The notes below the pieces were generated by a model. It had not been told where the DNA came from. It ran no database searches and saw only the letters and a list, made by a program, of their open reading frames with translations. From Lachnospiraceae bacterium (GTDB lineage: Bacteria; Bacillota; Clostridia; Lachnospirales; Lachnospiraceae), in NCBI GenBank assembly GCA_014804655.1, contig JAAUZK010000032.1, positions 124,001 to 188,000 of the forward strand: a stretch of DNA of 64,000 nucleotides, read 5' to 3'. This document shows, in pieces, positions 39,362 through 48,882 of the stretch. A program made the position numbers and the translations under genes. Position 1 is the first letter of the stretch. Each line of letters begins with the position of its first letter.

Positions 39362-40282
39362 TTGGAGGTAAATATGATTTATACAGTGACATTTAATCCG
39401 TCTCTTGATTATATCGTATCCATGAACAGCTTTGAAATGGGCATGACGAACCGCACCACAAAAGAGCAGATGTTTCCCGGCGGTAAAGGAATTAATGTAT
39501 CCATTGTTTTAAGTAATCTGGGAATCGAAAATACGGCGCTTGGATTTACTGCCGGCTTTACAGGCGAACAGATTGAAAAGCAGGTGCAGGCAATGGGATT
39601 GCGGGCTGATTTTATCCGTGTGGACAACGGGTATTCGCGTATTAATGTTAAGTTGAAGGACTATGACGGCACGGAGATCAACGGAATGGGTCCCGATATC
39701 GATCAGGCTTCCGTCACTAGATTATATGAGAAACTGGATCAGCTGACAGAAGGCGACACACTGATTCTGGCTGGCAGCATTCCTAAGAGTCTCCCGGATT
39801 CCATCTACAGTGATATTCTGGAGCGGCTGCAGGGTAAAGGCGTATTGTTTGTGGTAGATGCCACGAAAGATCTGCTTTTAAATGCAATGCAGTACAGACC
39901 GTTTTTAGTCAAACCGAACAATCATGAATTGGGTGAGATCTTCGACGTATCTTTAAGAACAAGAGAGGACGTTGTTCCCTACGCGAAGAAGCTTCAGGAA
40001 AAAGGTGCAAGAAACGTGTTGGTATCCATGTCCGGGCAGGGTGCCGTTCTGGTAGATGAGACAGGAGGTGTGTATGCACTTCCGGCACCGAAAGGAACGC
40101 TTGTCAATGCGGTAGGCGCCGGAGATTCCATGGTGGCGGGTTTCGTGGCCGGATGGGCGGAAAAAGGCGATTATGAACATGCATTTCGGATGGGGATTTC
40201 CGCAGGGAGCGCCAGTGCATTTTCGGAATTTCTGGCTACGAGACATGAGGTGGAACAGGTTCTTGCAAGTCTGGCCGAGTAA
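39362..40282 (+). CDS. 1-phosphofructokinase family (PfkB) hexose kinase
   Basis: MIYTVTFNPSLDYIV, FPGGKGINVSIVLSNLG, LVNAVGAGDSMVAGFVAG; the start codon may lie one or a few codons into the listed ORF. Confidence 0.9.
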   Translation: MEVNMIYTVTFNPSLDYIVSMNSFEMGMTNRTTKEQMFPGGKGINVSIVLSNLGIENTALGFTAGFTGEQIEKQVQAMGLRADFIRVDNGYSRINVKLKDYDGTEINGMGPDIDQASVTRLYEKLDQLTEGDTLILAGSIPKSLPDSIYSDILERLQGKGVLFVVDATKDLLLNAMQYRPFLVKPNNHELGEIFDVSLRTREDVVPYAKKLQEKGARNVLVSMSGQGAVLVDETGGVYALPAPKGTLVNAVGAGDSMVAGFVAGWAEKGDYEHAFRMGISAGSASAFSEFLATRHEVEQVLASLAE

Positions 40283-40394
40283 ACGGTCAGGAGCAGCAAA
40301 AGCAGTATAAGAGCAGTTAAAGCGGAACAAGAGTCATGCATAGATAATATAAGACAGCTATAAGAATAAAACAAGAAAAGGAGAGAGTTGTAAG

Positions 40395-40652
40395 ATGAAA
40401 GAATTTACATACGTTATCACAGATGCAGAAGGTATACATGCACGTCCGGCAGGAGAACTGGTAAAATTGGCGAAGGAGTACAGTTGTGCAGTGTCCGTGA
40501 TCAAAGACGGGAAAAAAGTTGATGCGAAAAAGCTTTTCGGTTTGATGGGACTCGGAGTGAAACAGGGTATGGAGATTACCGTACAGACGGAGGGTGATGA
40601 CGAAGAAGCCGCATCTGCAGCGCTTGATAAGTTTTTGCATGAGAACCTGTAA
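40395..40652 (+). CDS. HPr-family phosphocarrier protein lacking Ser46
   Basis: DAEGIHARPAG with His15; AKKLFGLMGLGVKQGMEITV in place of the usual (L/A)KSIMGVMSLG. Confidence 0.93.
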   Translation: MKEFTYVITDAEGIHARPAGELVKLAKEYSCAVSVIKDGKKVDAKKLFGLMGLGVKQGMEITVQTEGDDEEAASAALDKFLHENL

Positions 40653-40772
40653 AGGTACAGAGAATCCATAGGGGCAGCTATTCGTAAAGGGAGGGGAATC
40701 CTGAATACGGGCTGCCTCGAAACGAAAACCGAAGAGGGAGAAGCGATCCGGAGGCAGTTCTTATAAGTTTTT

Positions 40773-42017
40773 TTAGAAATAATCCGAAAAATATGCCTTC
40801 TCTACAGGTATAATACGCTCCAGCCATGTGAGCATGTAGTATTCGGTCTGGATCTTTTCGTGTTCATAGAGATAAGACGGTCTCTTGTATCCCATCAGCA
40901 TGGTAGTCAGCGTGTTGACCGACAGTTCCACCACGTTGATTGACTGGTTATCTTCCACCTGTTCACAGATGGTTTTGCCATCGTGCCAAGAGACCATGTA
41001 ATCGCCTTCATTCCATGGTGCCATCTCATCGTGCACTCGGAAATGCAGCTTGAAATCCTCCGGCTGTATCTGAAAAGGGTATTCCGTAAGAAATTCCTTA
41101 ACATCTATAATGCGTGCCATGATATACGGGGAAATTGTCTCGGTAATCTCGCTATCCTCGAACAGATAGGCCATCGTCTCACCGGAATAGTTGTCTCCCT
41201 GAACTTGTGTGATCATGGAAAAATGTGCGCTGATATAGTTCCAGAGACCATGATTGGCTTCGATGTTTAAGTAGACCATTTCTTTAATGTGAAAAATCTC
41301 ATTTGCGATGTAGTAGACCACATATCCTAACGGTTTATGTTCCTTGCTGTAGTAAACCGCTGCAATAATATCCTCATTGTCCCAGCGCCAGTATTCTTCC
41401 CATGCCAGTGCGTCGCGAATCAGCGCGCCGTGTCTTTGCAGGGCGAAATAGGAATGTACATTGTGATAATCTTCTGAATCCAGACTGACACGTTCCACCA
41501 TGCCGTCTACGGGGATGGCTTTCGGAAGCTGCGTATCTTTGACGGTAAAAGAAAGTTTATCGGATACGATTTCCCAGCCCATCTTGCGATAGAAAGGAAT
41601 AGAGTAAGGATAGAGGAAAGAAATCAGCATCTCATGATCGTGTATGTAATCCAAAGCGTGCTGCATCAGTGAGTGGATCAGACCGCGTCCCGTATACTCA
41701 GGATAGGTGGCGACGCCGGTTATGCCTCCCATATCCATGATCGTGTCGTGAACGTTTACCTGCATGGAGTAGACTACGATCATAGAGGCAAGTTTGTCGT
41801 GATAAAACCAACCGATTACGTAAGCTTCTTCCAGAATGGGACGCTTGGCATATTTAATTTCATCCTGCTCCCAGCCGGTTTGAAACAGATCGTAGGAGGT
41901 AACCTGAAAAGCATATTGCAACAAGGCGTTAAACTGTTCCAGATCGCCCCGGTCAAGTTCACGCATCCTGAATTCCCCGTTAGTCTCTAAGTAAGTGTAA
42001 GTGTGATGCTCGTCCAT
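40773..42017 (-). CDS. Eis-like GNAT acetyltransferase
   Basis: GGITGVATYPEYTGRGLIHSLMQHALDYIHDHEMLISFLYPYSIPFYRKMGWEIV: Eis-type acetyl-CoA binding region. Confidence 0.88.
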   Translation of the reverse strand: MDEHHTYTYLETNGEFRMRELDRGDLEQFNALLQYAFQVTSYDLFQTGWEQDEIKYAKRPILEEAYVIGWFYHDKLASMIVVYSMQVNVHDTIMDMGGITGVATYPEYTGRGLIHSLMQHALDYIHDHEMLISFLYPYSIPFYRKMGWEIVSDKLSFTVKDTQLPKAIPVDGMVERVSLDSEDYHNVHSYFALQRHGALIRDALAWEEYWRWDNEDIIAAVYYSKEHKPLGYVVYYIANEIFHIKEMVYLNIEANHGLWNYISAHFSMITQVQGDNYSGETMAYLFEDSEITETISPYIMARIIDVKEFLTEYPFQIQPEDFKLHFRVHDEMAPWNEGDYMVSWHDGKTICEQVEDNQSINVVELSVNTLTTMLMGYKRPSYLYEHEKIQTEYYMLTWLERIIPVEKAYFSDYF

Positions 42018-42090
42018 GTGAAATCCCCATTTTGTGTGTTAAAGCGGTGTATATGCAAGGCTGCAATACTTCCGCAACCGGAAGACATAT

Positions 42091-42978
42091 TCAGTCTTGA
42101 AAATATTTTGTAAATTTACCGTCATCCGCGTCGAAGAAACAGAAGCCGACGATTCCGCGCCCGGTGTGTGCGCCGATGGCACAGCCTACGACCGAGATGA
42201 CGGTATCCTTAGGATGAAATGTCTCCTGAACCATGGAATTTACAAAATTAAGAGATTCCATGTCTTCTCCGTGGCAGAGTGCGATTGTCTGATTTTCGGG
42301 CTGATAAATGTGTTCCTTGGCGTAGTCGATGAGATAGCGCAACGATTTCTTGCGGCCGCGAACGGTTTTAATGACTGCAAGAGCGCCTTCCTCGTTTACG
42401 ATCAGGACAGGCTTCATATCCAGCGTTTCCGCCAGCGTGCCTTTGAATTTGGTGAGTCTGCCGCCTTTGATCAGGTAGGCGAGTGTCTGTACCGTAAATA
42501 CGTGCCGGACATGCGAGATAAAATAATCCGCAGCTTCTATGATCTCTTCCTTGGAGGCTCCTTTTTCCAGCATGGTGACCAGTTTGCTGACTACCAGACC
42601 GAATCCCGCAGAAGCGCATTTCGAGTCTATGATCGTCAGGTCGAAATCAGGATAATCTTCCAGTACGCTGTTTTTAGCGATGTTAGCGGCATTATAAGTT
42701 CCCGCGATTCCTGTGGAGAAACACAGATAGATGATGGTATCCTTTGCCTCGGCATAGGGTGTAAAAGCATCCGCGAACATGGCGGGATTGATATGATAGG
42801 TTTTCACATCCCGTTTGATATCGTCCAGAATACGATAGAATTCTTCCGTATAAATGGTTTTGCCGTCAAAATAATCGATATCGTCGATCACGACCGGCGT
42901 CGGAATCACGTGCAGATTATGCTGCTCTATATAATCTCTGGGCAAGTCGCTTGCCGAGTCTGTAATGATACGAAGCAT
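42091..42978 (-). CDS. DegV family protein
   Basis: LRIITDSASDLPRDYIEQHNLHVIPTPVVID...IYLCFSTGIAGTYNAA. Confidence 0.95.
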   Translation of the reverse strand: MLRIITDSASDLPRDYIEQHNLHVIPTPVVIDDIDYFDGKTIYTEEFYRILDDIKRDVKTYHINPAMFADAFTPYAEAKDTIIYLCFSTGIAGTYNAANIAKNSVLEDYPDFDLTIIDSKCASAGFGLVVSKLVTMLEKGASKEEIIEAADYFISHVRHVFTVQTLAYLIKGGRLTKFKGTLAETLDMKPVLIVNEEGALAVIKTVRGRKKSLRYLIDYAKEHIYQPENQTIALCHGEDMESLNFVNSMVQETFHPKDTVISVVGCAIGAHTGRGIVGFCFFDADDGKFTKYFQD

Positions 42979-43138
42979 AGAACACTCCCCTTTTTATGAA
43001 AGTTTTCACAGTAGTACCATGTTGTATACCGGCAGAACCGTTAAACACATGGAAATTCATACTGCATATAATAGATAGTTTACACCAAATAGATTAAATA
43101 GAAAAGGGTTTTAAATTTTATTACTAATAATATGTGAT

Positions 43139-45715
43139 TTATGACAAAGATTGATGTTGGGGCGAATCGTAGTAAGTTTTTTCTGTATTGATGTACAACA
43201 CCGCAAGGATAACAGCACCGAATATTGACAAGATCAGTCCGACGATAAAGCCTTGCGGGATGTACTTTAATTCAATATTGTGGTGCCCGGGGGTGATCGG
43301 TATTACAAGTAGATTTTGTATACTTAAAGGCGTTTCTGCTTTTATTCCGTCCTGCGTCACATGCCATCCTCTTTCCCATGGAATAGAGCATAGTATATAT
43401 GCCGTTTCATTGGTTTCATTTTTGCAGGAAATACTTATGTGTGCGTCGGTATGCATTATAATTTCGGGCGCATGCTTTGTTATGTGTGTGGTATATGCGT
43501 CAAGAAATTCTTGAGATTCGCCGCACACATATATTTCATGTGGAAGCAGTGTTTCATGTTCTTTTATGTAGTAACGTATTTTGATTTTCGTATTTTTTGC
43601 GAAATCACCAAGTATTTTAACATTGTTTAGCTGTTCACTGAGATCTGTTTTTTCTTCGCCAATAAATGCCTCTGCTTTTGTAATGCCGGAATCATTATAT
43701 GAAACATAGACAGCACAATCTTCGATTGTCGTATATTCATATTCGACATAGGCATCCACGGCAGAATCCGTAGCATAGATAGAACCGTCAGGCTGCTCTG
43801 TACAATGAAAAGCAGTTACACAGCTTCCGTGCAGAGTATGGATAATATCTTCAATTTGGTGGCTATCCAGACTGTGATATAGTCTGTTGATATATTGAAA
43901 CGACGGCAAGGCTGTATTTTGCAGTTCTAAAACAGACTGATCAGCCAGGACGGCAAAGGGCAGTGCATTTTCATTTCTATAAAGTTTCATTTCGTCTTCA
44001 CAATCAATTTCAACATATCTACCGTTAGGACAGTCGTTAGAAATCAGGTATTTGATACTGAGCAGAGCGTCGGCGGAGTTGTAGGAGCCCTCATCATAAC
44101 GAATGCCCCAAAGGATACTGTCTGAATAGCCGTAGCCAAAATTATTGGCTATTTTAGAGATTCGGCTTTCTTCTACAGATGTATAAGAGTCTAATCCGTA
44201 GAGATTAAACATAAAAGAGTCATTTGGAGTTCGGAATGCTTGTTTATACATAACGGTTCTATGGGGGAGGGAATCCTTTTTACTCTGTTCGATTAGGGGG
44301 AGAACTGCTTTAGTATAGGCTTGATATTCCGATGTTTTTGCAGAATCGTATTGATTGCATTGTCGATAAAGGTTTTCTGCATTGATAAAAAGTTCCAGAA
44401 ACAGAAGACCGGCAGCAAAGTATATGTTAAGACGTCTGTGCTTCGGCAGTGCGATCAGGAACGTGTAGACAGCCACAAGACCCATATTAAGAATTAAAAC
44501 GGTTATGCTGATGTTTGCAGCAAAATATTGTGTCCTGCACAGTAATAAGCATATAAGAAATATACCGGTAGCAGGAATTGTTATTTTAGATATGGTTTGT
44601 TCCGTTATGGTCTTATAGCCTTTGTATGCAGCGTAGAGCAGTAGAAAAATGTACAGAAAAGCGAAGCGGTGCGGGGAACCTGTCGGATAGTTGAATGCGT
44701 GCCATGCACAGTTCAAATTATAGTGGTTAAAGGAAAAAAGGATAAAACCCGCCATAAGCAGATACAGGATCTTTGATCTTGCGGAGTCTTTACCGTGAAT
44801 TACCCAGCAAACCGTCATGAGCAATGGTAATATTCCGCAATAAATCAGAGGATTTCCATTCGTAATCGGCGTTGGTTCTGTTGTTGCACAAAACATGGAG
44901 TCAATGAGTCCTGCACCTTGAAATATTCTGTGAAAATCGAAGAGGGATGTTATTGAAAATGAGCCTTTACCACGTAGCAATGCAAAAGTCAAAGGCAGTA
45001 TGAGCCACATGGAAAGCATGCCGCCAAGAATAGAATTTAAGAAATAGAGGAGAAATGTCCGGCAGATTTTCATTCTTCCGGGAATGGCAAAGAAATAGTA
45101 CAGAAAGTATAAAACCGAAAAGAGGCATATCATATAACCCATGTAGAAGTTTGTAATAATGGCTAGGGAAAGCAGCAGTGTATAAAGAAGAAATTTCCCG
45201 TTATCGACCAGATTTTCAATGGCTCCGATGATACATGGCAACAGAATTAATGAATCGATCCAGAAAATATTAAACAGATAGCCAATCATGTATGCTGAAA
45301 GGGCATAAGCGGTAGAAAAAATAATTGCCGCCACATCTTCTCGCTTCCTACATAGGAATCTATACATAGTCGTCCCGGCACAGCCGGTTTTTAACAATGT
45401 GACAATCAGAATTCCGGTATAAATGTGTTCTGCATCTGTAAAGTAGAAAATCAAATTAAACGGGCTCATGAGATAGTAAGCGGAAACACTAAGCATATTG
45501 CCGCCGAATGCGCGGGAAAATGTATAGAATGCGGATGCGTTTCCATGCAGAATATCGTGCAGATGTGAAAAGAAAGCGGCATACTGCCAATTCATGTCCC
45601 AGATCAAAAGACTTTCGTCACCAAACGGATACTGTCCCCATACCGCATAAACTCCTAATAAGATTGCAGTAGGTACTGCAAAGGCCATGAGCATATGTTT
45701 TATGGATGTTCTCAT
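43139..45715 (-). CDS. YfhO family polytopic membrane protein
   Basis: Multi-TM N-terminus with SLLIWDMNWQYAAFFSHLHDILHGNASAFYTFSRAFGGNM; large extracellular C-terminal domain. Confidence 0.85.
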   Translation of the reverse strand: MRTSIKHMLMAFAVPTAILLGVYAVWGQYPFGDESLLIWDMNWQYAAFFSHLHDILHGNASAFYTFSRAFGGNMLSVSAYYLMSPFNLIFYFTDAEHIYTGILIVTLLKTGCAGTTMYRFLCRKREDVAAIIFSTAYALSAYMIGYLFNIFWIDSLILLPCIIGAIENLVDNGKFLLYTLLLSLAIITNFYMGYMICLFSVLYFLYYFFAIPGRMKICRTFLLYFLNSILGGMLSMWLILPLTFALLRGKGSFSITSLFDFHRIFQGAGLIDSMFCATTEPTPITNGNPLIYCGILPLLMTVCWVIHGKDSARSKILYLLMAGFILFSFNHYNLNCAWHAFNYPTGSPHRFAFLYIFLLLYAAYKGYKTITEQTISKITIPATGIFLICLLLCRTQYFAANISITVLILNMGLVAVYTFLIALPKHRRLNIYFAAGLLFLELFINAENLYRQCNQYDSAKTSEYQAYTKAVLPLIEQSKKDSLPHRTVMYKQAFRTPNDSFMFNLYGLDSYTSVEESRISKIANNFGYGYSDSILWGIRYDEGSYNSADALLSIKYLISNDCPNGRYVEIDCEDEMKLYRNENALPFAVLADQSVLELQNTALPSFQYINRLYHSLDSHQIEDIIHTLHGSCVTAFHCTEQPDGSIYATDSAVDAYVEYEYTTIEDCAVYVSYNDSGITKAEAFIGEEKTDLSEQLNNVKILGDFAKNTKIKIRYYIKEHETLLPHEIYVCGESQEFLDAYTTHITKHAPEIIMHTDAHISISCKNETNETAYILCSIPWERGWHVTQDGIKAETPLSIQNLLVIPITPGHHNIELKYIPQGFIVGLILSIFGAVILAVLYINTEKTYYDSPQHQSLS

Positions 45716-45754
45716 ATGTATAATTCCTCCGTCCGGTTTCGGAATAATTGTAAA

Positions 45755-45829
45755 AATAGGTCAAAATCACCCTTTTTAAAATAGGTCAATTTACCCCTAA
45801 TGTCAATAGGTCAGTTTGCCATAATCTAA
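45755..45829. repeat. three direct repeats AATAGGTCA at exact 25-bp spacing
   Basis: ATAGGTCA at 45756, 45781 and 45806; each preceded by A and followed by related A/T + ACCC/GCC. Confidence 0.8.
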
Positions 45830-45919
45830 TTACACGCTGCGAAATGATTCGGACGGTACACCGGCGAAAAGCATGGAAGCGTTTGGAGAATAAAGTGTGT
45901 TTGTTTAGGGAATATACAG

Positions 45920-46225
45920 ATGAAACGACTGAATGAAAAAGGAAAATATATGGACCGGCTAAGGAAGTTAAGAAAAGAAAAAGGATACACGCAGATCAAA
46001 ATGCAGCTTTTGACGGGAATCGATCAGAGTGATTACTCAAAGATTGAAAAGGGAAAACGTTACTATACGTTTGAACAGTGCAAGAGGATCGCGCTGGCGT
46101 TAGATACCAGCATGGATTATCTTGCCGGACTGACGGATGATCCGCGACCCTATCCAAGGGGAGGACATGCGCAGTCCGGCAAAAAAATTACATCTGATTC
46201 ATCTGATCCAACAGAGCAATCTTAA
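45920..46225 (+). CDS. XRE family HTH regulator
   Basis: MDRLRKLRKEKGYTQIKMQLLTGIDQSDYSKIEKGKRYYTFEQCKRIALALDTSMDYLAGLTDDP; start may be 45950. Confidence 0.88.
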   Translation: MKRLNEKGKYMDRLRKLRKEKGYTQIKMQLLTGIDQSDYSKIEKGKRYYTFEQCKRIALALDTSMDYLAGLTDDPRPYPRGGHAQSGKKITSDSSDPTEQS

Positions 46226-47642
46226 TATCATACAGCTTGCTGGACAGGTCAACATATACCTTATGCGGATTTACGAGACGTCTGGTCTCTTCCCAGAGTG
46301 TGTTCTGTTCTTCCTGGCAATAAGCACGGATGTCCATAACCTTGGGTGAAGTGTAGCAACATTCCCCGCTTTGGAAAATGGGAACCATGAGCTCCCTTAA
46401 GGTATAGCTTCCGCCGGTCAGCTTCGTTTTCTTCCACGGTTCATTCGGGTCAAACAGTAGTAGCGGCGCATTCTCATCAAACTGCTCGTCTACCAGACAG
46501 ATCAGGTCTGCCTTGATCTTGCCGGTTTCTTTTTCATAGATACGGTAAATTGTTTTGTTCCCCGGATTCGTAACCTTTTCCGTATTTTCAGAAAGCTTGA
46601 TCTTGGGAATAAATTTCCCGTCTTTGCCCATCACCGCAGCTAATTTATATACGCCGCCGAAGGAAGGGCAGTTTTTAGAAGTGATCATGTGTGTGCCCAC
46701 ACCCCATGAAGTGATGGCCGCCCCCTGATCTTTTAAACTCTGGATCAGGAATTCGTCCAGATCATTGGAGGCAGAGATGACCGCATCAGGGAACCCTGCA
46801 TCGTCCAACATTTTACGGGCTTTCTTAGAAAGATAGGCCAGATCGCCGCTGTCTAAGCGGATACCGTAGAATGTGAGCGGAATGCCTGCCTGCCGCATTT
46901 CGGTAAAGACACGGATCGCGTTGGGCACACCGGATTTCAATGTGTCATAAGTGTCTACCAGCAGAATACATGCGGAAGGATACATATCCGCGTAGGTTTT
47001 GAAAGCCGTGTATTCATCGGGGAAGCTCATGATCCAGCTGTGGGCGTGGGTGCCCTTTACGGGTACATCGAAAAGTTGTCCGCACAGAACGTTGGAGGTG
47101 CCGATACAGCCGCCGATCATGGAAGCTCTCGCGCCGTAAATGCCGGCATCCGGTCCCTGGGCGCGGCGAAGACCAAATTCCATGATACCGTCGCCGTGGG
47201 CGGCATAGCAGACTCTGGCAGCCTTCGTTGCGATCAGACTCTGGTGGTTGATAATATTCAGAATCGCGGTTTCTACAAGCTGTGCCTGCATGATCGGAGC
47301 GATGACCTTCACAAGCGGTTCCCGCGGAAAAACCACGGTTCCTTCCGGAATGGCGTAGATATCTCCGGTGAACTTGAAATCTTTCAGATAGTCGAGGAAA
47401 TCCTTGCCGAAAATGCCGAGGCGTGCCAGATATTCGATATCCTCCGGCTCAAAATGCAGTTCTTTGATATATTGGATCACCTGCTCTAATCCCGCCGCTA
47501 TGGCGAAGCCGCCGTCGCAGGGATTGCTTCTGTAGAAAGCATCGAAGATGACGGTTTCATTCTGATCTTTGTTTCTGAAATATCCCTGCATCATTGTCAA
47601 TTCGTACAGATCGGTGAGCAAGGTCAGGTTTTGTCTGTCCAT
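46188..47642 (-). CDS. pncB: nicotinate phosphoribosyltransferase
   Basis: NLTLLTDLYELTMMQGYF, FGLRRAQGPDAG, GTHAHSWIMSF, GIRLDSGDLAYLSKKAR. Confidence 0.96.
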   Translation of the reverse strand: MDRQNLTLLTDLYELTMMQGYFRNKDQNETVIFDAFYRSNPCDGGFAIAAGLEQVIQYIKELHFEPEDIEYLARLGIFGKDFLDYLKDFKFTGDIYAIPEGTVVFPREPLVKVIAPIMQAQLVETAILNIINHQSLIATKAARVCYAAHGDGIMEFGLRRAQGPDAGIYGARASMIGGCIGTSNVLCGQLFDVPVKGTHAHSWIMSFPDEYTAFKTYADMYPSACILLVDTYDTLKSGVPNAIRVFTEMRQAGIPLTFYGIRLDSGDLAYLSKKARKMLDDAGFPDAVISASNDLDEFLIQSLKDQGAAITSWGVGTHMITSKNCPSFGGVYKLAAVMGKDGKFIPKIKLSENTEKVTNPGNKTIYRIYEKETGKIKADLICLVDEQFDENAPLLLFDPNEPWKKTKLTGGSYTLRELMVPIFQSGECCYTSPKVMDIRAYCQEEQNTLWEETRRLVNPHKVYVDLSSKLYDIKIALLDQMNQM

Positions 47643-47914
47643 TGTGTTTCCTCCGTTGGTTTTCATTCTTCATCCCGATTTCATGAAGGTGTGGTTGTTA
47701 ATTACAAACATTCTACACCAAACCGTTGCATTAGAAAAGATATTTATGAAAGAAAGACAAGACAGGTGACAAGACAGGTCAAACATTCCACACACCTGCT
47801 GCACAGCGACAGCACAGATGAATGGTGTTACTACAATTCCCACATTTTGTATACATCAAAGCTGTGAGAAACTGATTGAACCGCCTGCACGTTCTATAGT
47901 ATAATAAAGCATGA

Positions 47915-48027
47915 AGTTATACTAAGGCGTCACAGAACGCCGCCTAAGTATAACTACGTCATGTCTGGGAGAATGCAGAAAGCGTGCATTCTCCGTATAA
48001 TTACTAAGTCATGTCCGGGAGAATGCA
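47915..48027 (+). promoter_or_regulatory. structured, repeat-containing leader upstream of hypB
   Basis: Hairpin agttatactaaggcg/cgcctaagtataact (one mismatch); hairpin ggagaatgca/tgcattctcc (47968..47994); second copy of ggagaatgca at 48018..48027. Confidence 0.5.
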
Positions 48028-48051
48028 AAAAGCAGAAGAATGGAGTATTAC

Positions 48052-48720
48052 ATGAAAGAAGTGCGAATTCTGGAAATTAAACAGAGCGTTTTTGCCGATA
48101 ACGACAAGCAGGCGGAACAGCTTCGACAGGAATTGAAAGAAAAAGGGGTGTTTCTGTTAAATCTGATGTCGTCACCGGGATCAGGCAAGACCACGACTTT
48201 GATGCGGACCATCGAGGCATTGAAGGACAAGTTGAAGATCGGTGTTATGGAAGCGGACATCGATTCTGATGTGGATGCAAGGACGATATCGGAATCCGGT
48301 GCGAAGGTTATACAGCTTCACACAGGCGGTATGTGCCATCTGGATGCGGAGATGACTAGGCAGGGACTGGATGGACTTGAAACGGAAGGTATCGAGCTGG
48401 CTATTCTTGAGAATGTGGGGAATCTGGTGTGCCCTGCGGAATTTGACACAGGCGCGTCGAAGAATGCCATGATCTTGTCTGTGCCGGAGGGAGAGGATAA
48501 GCCGCTGAAATATCCGCTGATGTTTTCAATCTGCGATGTGGTGCTGATCAATAAGATCGATGTATTACCTTATTTCGATTTTGATATGGAAAAATGTAAG
48601 GAATACATACATATGCGGAATCCACAGGCGAAGATCATTCCGATCTGTGCCAAGACAGGGGAAGGCATAGAGGAGTGGGCCAAGTGGCTGGCGGAAGAAG
48701 TCGGGAAGTGGCGTAAATAA
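48052..48720 (+). CDS. hypB: hydrogenase nickel incorporation GTPase HypB
   Basis: LLNLMSSPGSGKTTTLMRTIE P-loop; VIQLHTGGMCHLDAEM metal site; VLINKIDVLPYFDFD; GGAG 7 nt before ATG 48052. Confidence 0.93.
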   Translation: MKEVRILEIKQSVFADNDKQAEQLRQELKEKGVFLLNLMSSPGSGKTTTLMRTIEALKDKLKIGVMEADIDSDVDARTISESGAKVIQLHTGGMCHLDAEMTRQGLDGLETEGIELAILENVGNLVCPAEFDTGASKNAMILSVPEGEDKPLKYPLMFSICDVVLINKIDVLPYFDFDMEKCKEYIHMRNPQAKIIPICAKTGEGIEEWAKWLAEEVGKWRK

Positions 48721-48882
48721 TAGCGGTAAAGCATTTGCATGAGCATAATAAATACAAGTAACAGTAATGTTATGTGAAACTATTGGAATGGCACAGCCGT
48801 TACGGCAATAGATTAAAGAAAAGGGATTTGCTTAGACGGAACGGGCGGCAATTCTAATTTAGAAAATACAAGGGAGGAAGGT

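Noticed and set aside
42097-42999. + strand 300-aa ORF antisense to the DegV gene
   Set aside because: Mirrors the DegV reading frame almost exactly; DegV has clear family motifs, this ORF has none.
47741-47800. Short repeats gacaagacaggt near the pncB start as a mobile-element end
   Set aside because: Only two short partially overlapping copies; no inverted ends or transposase.
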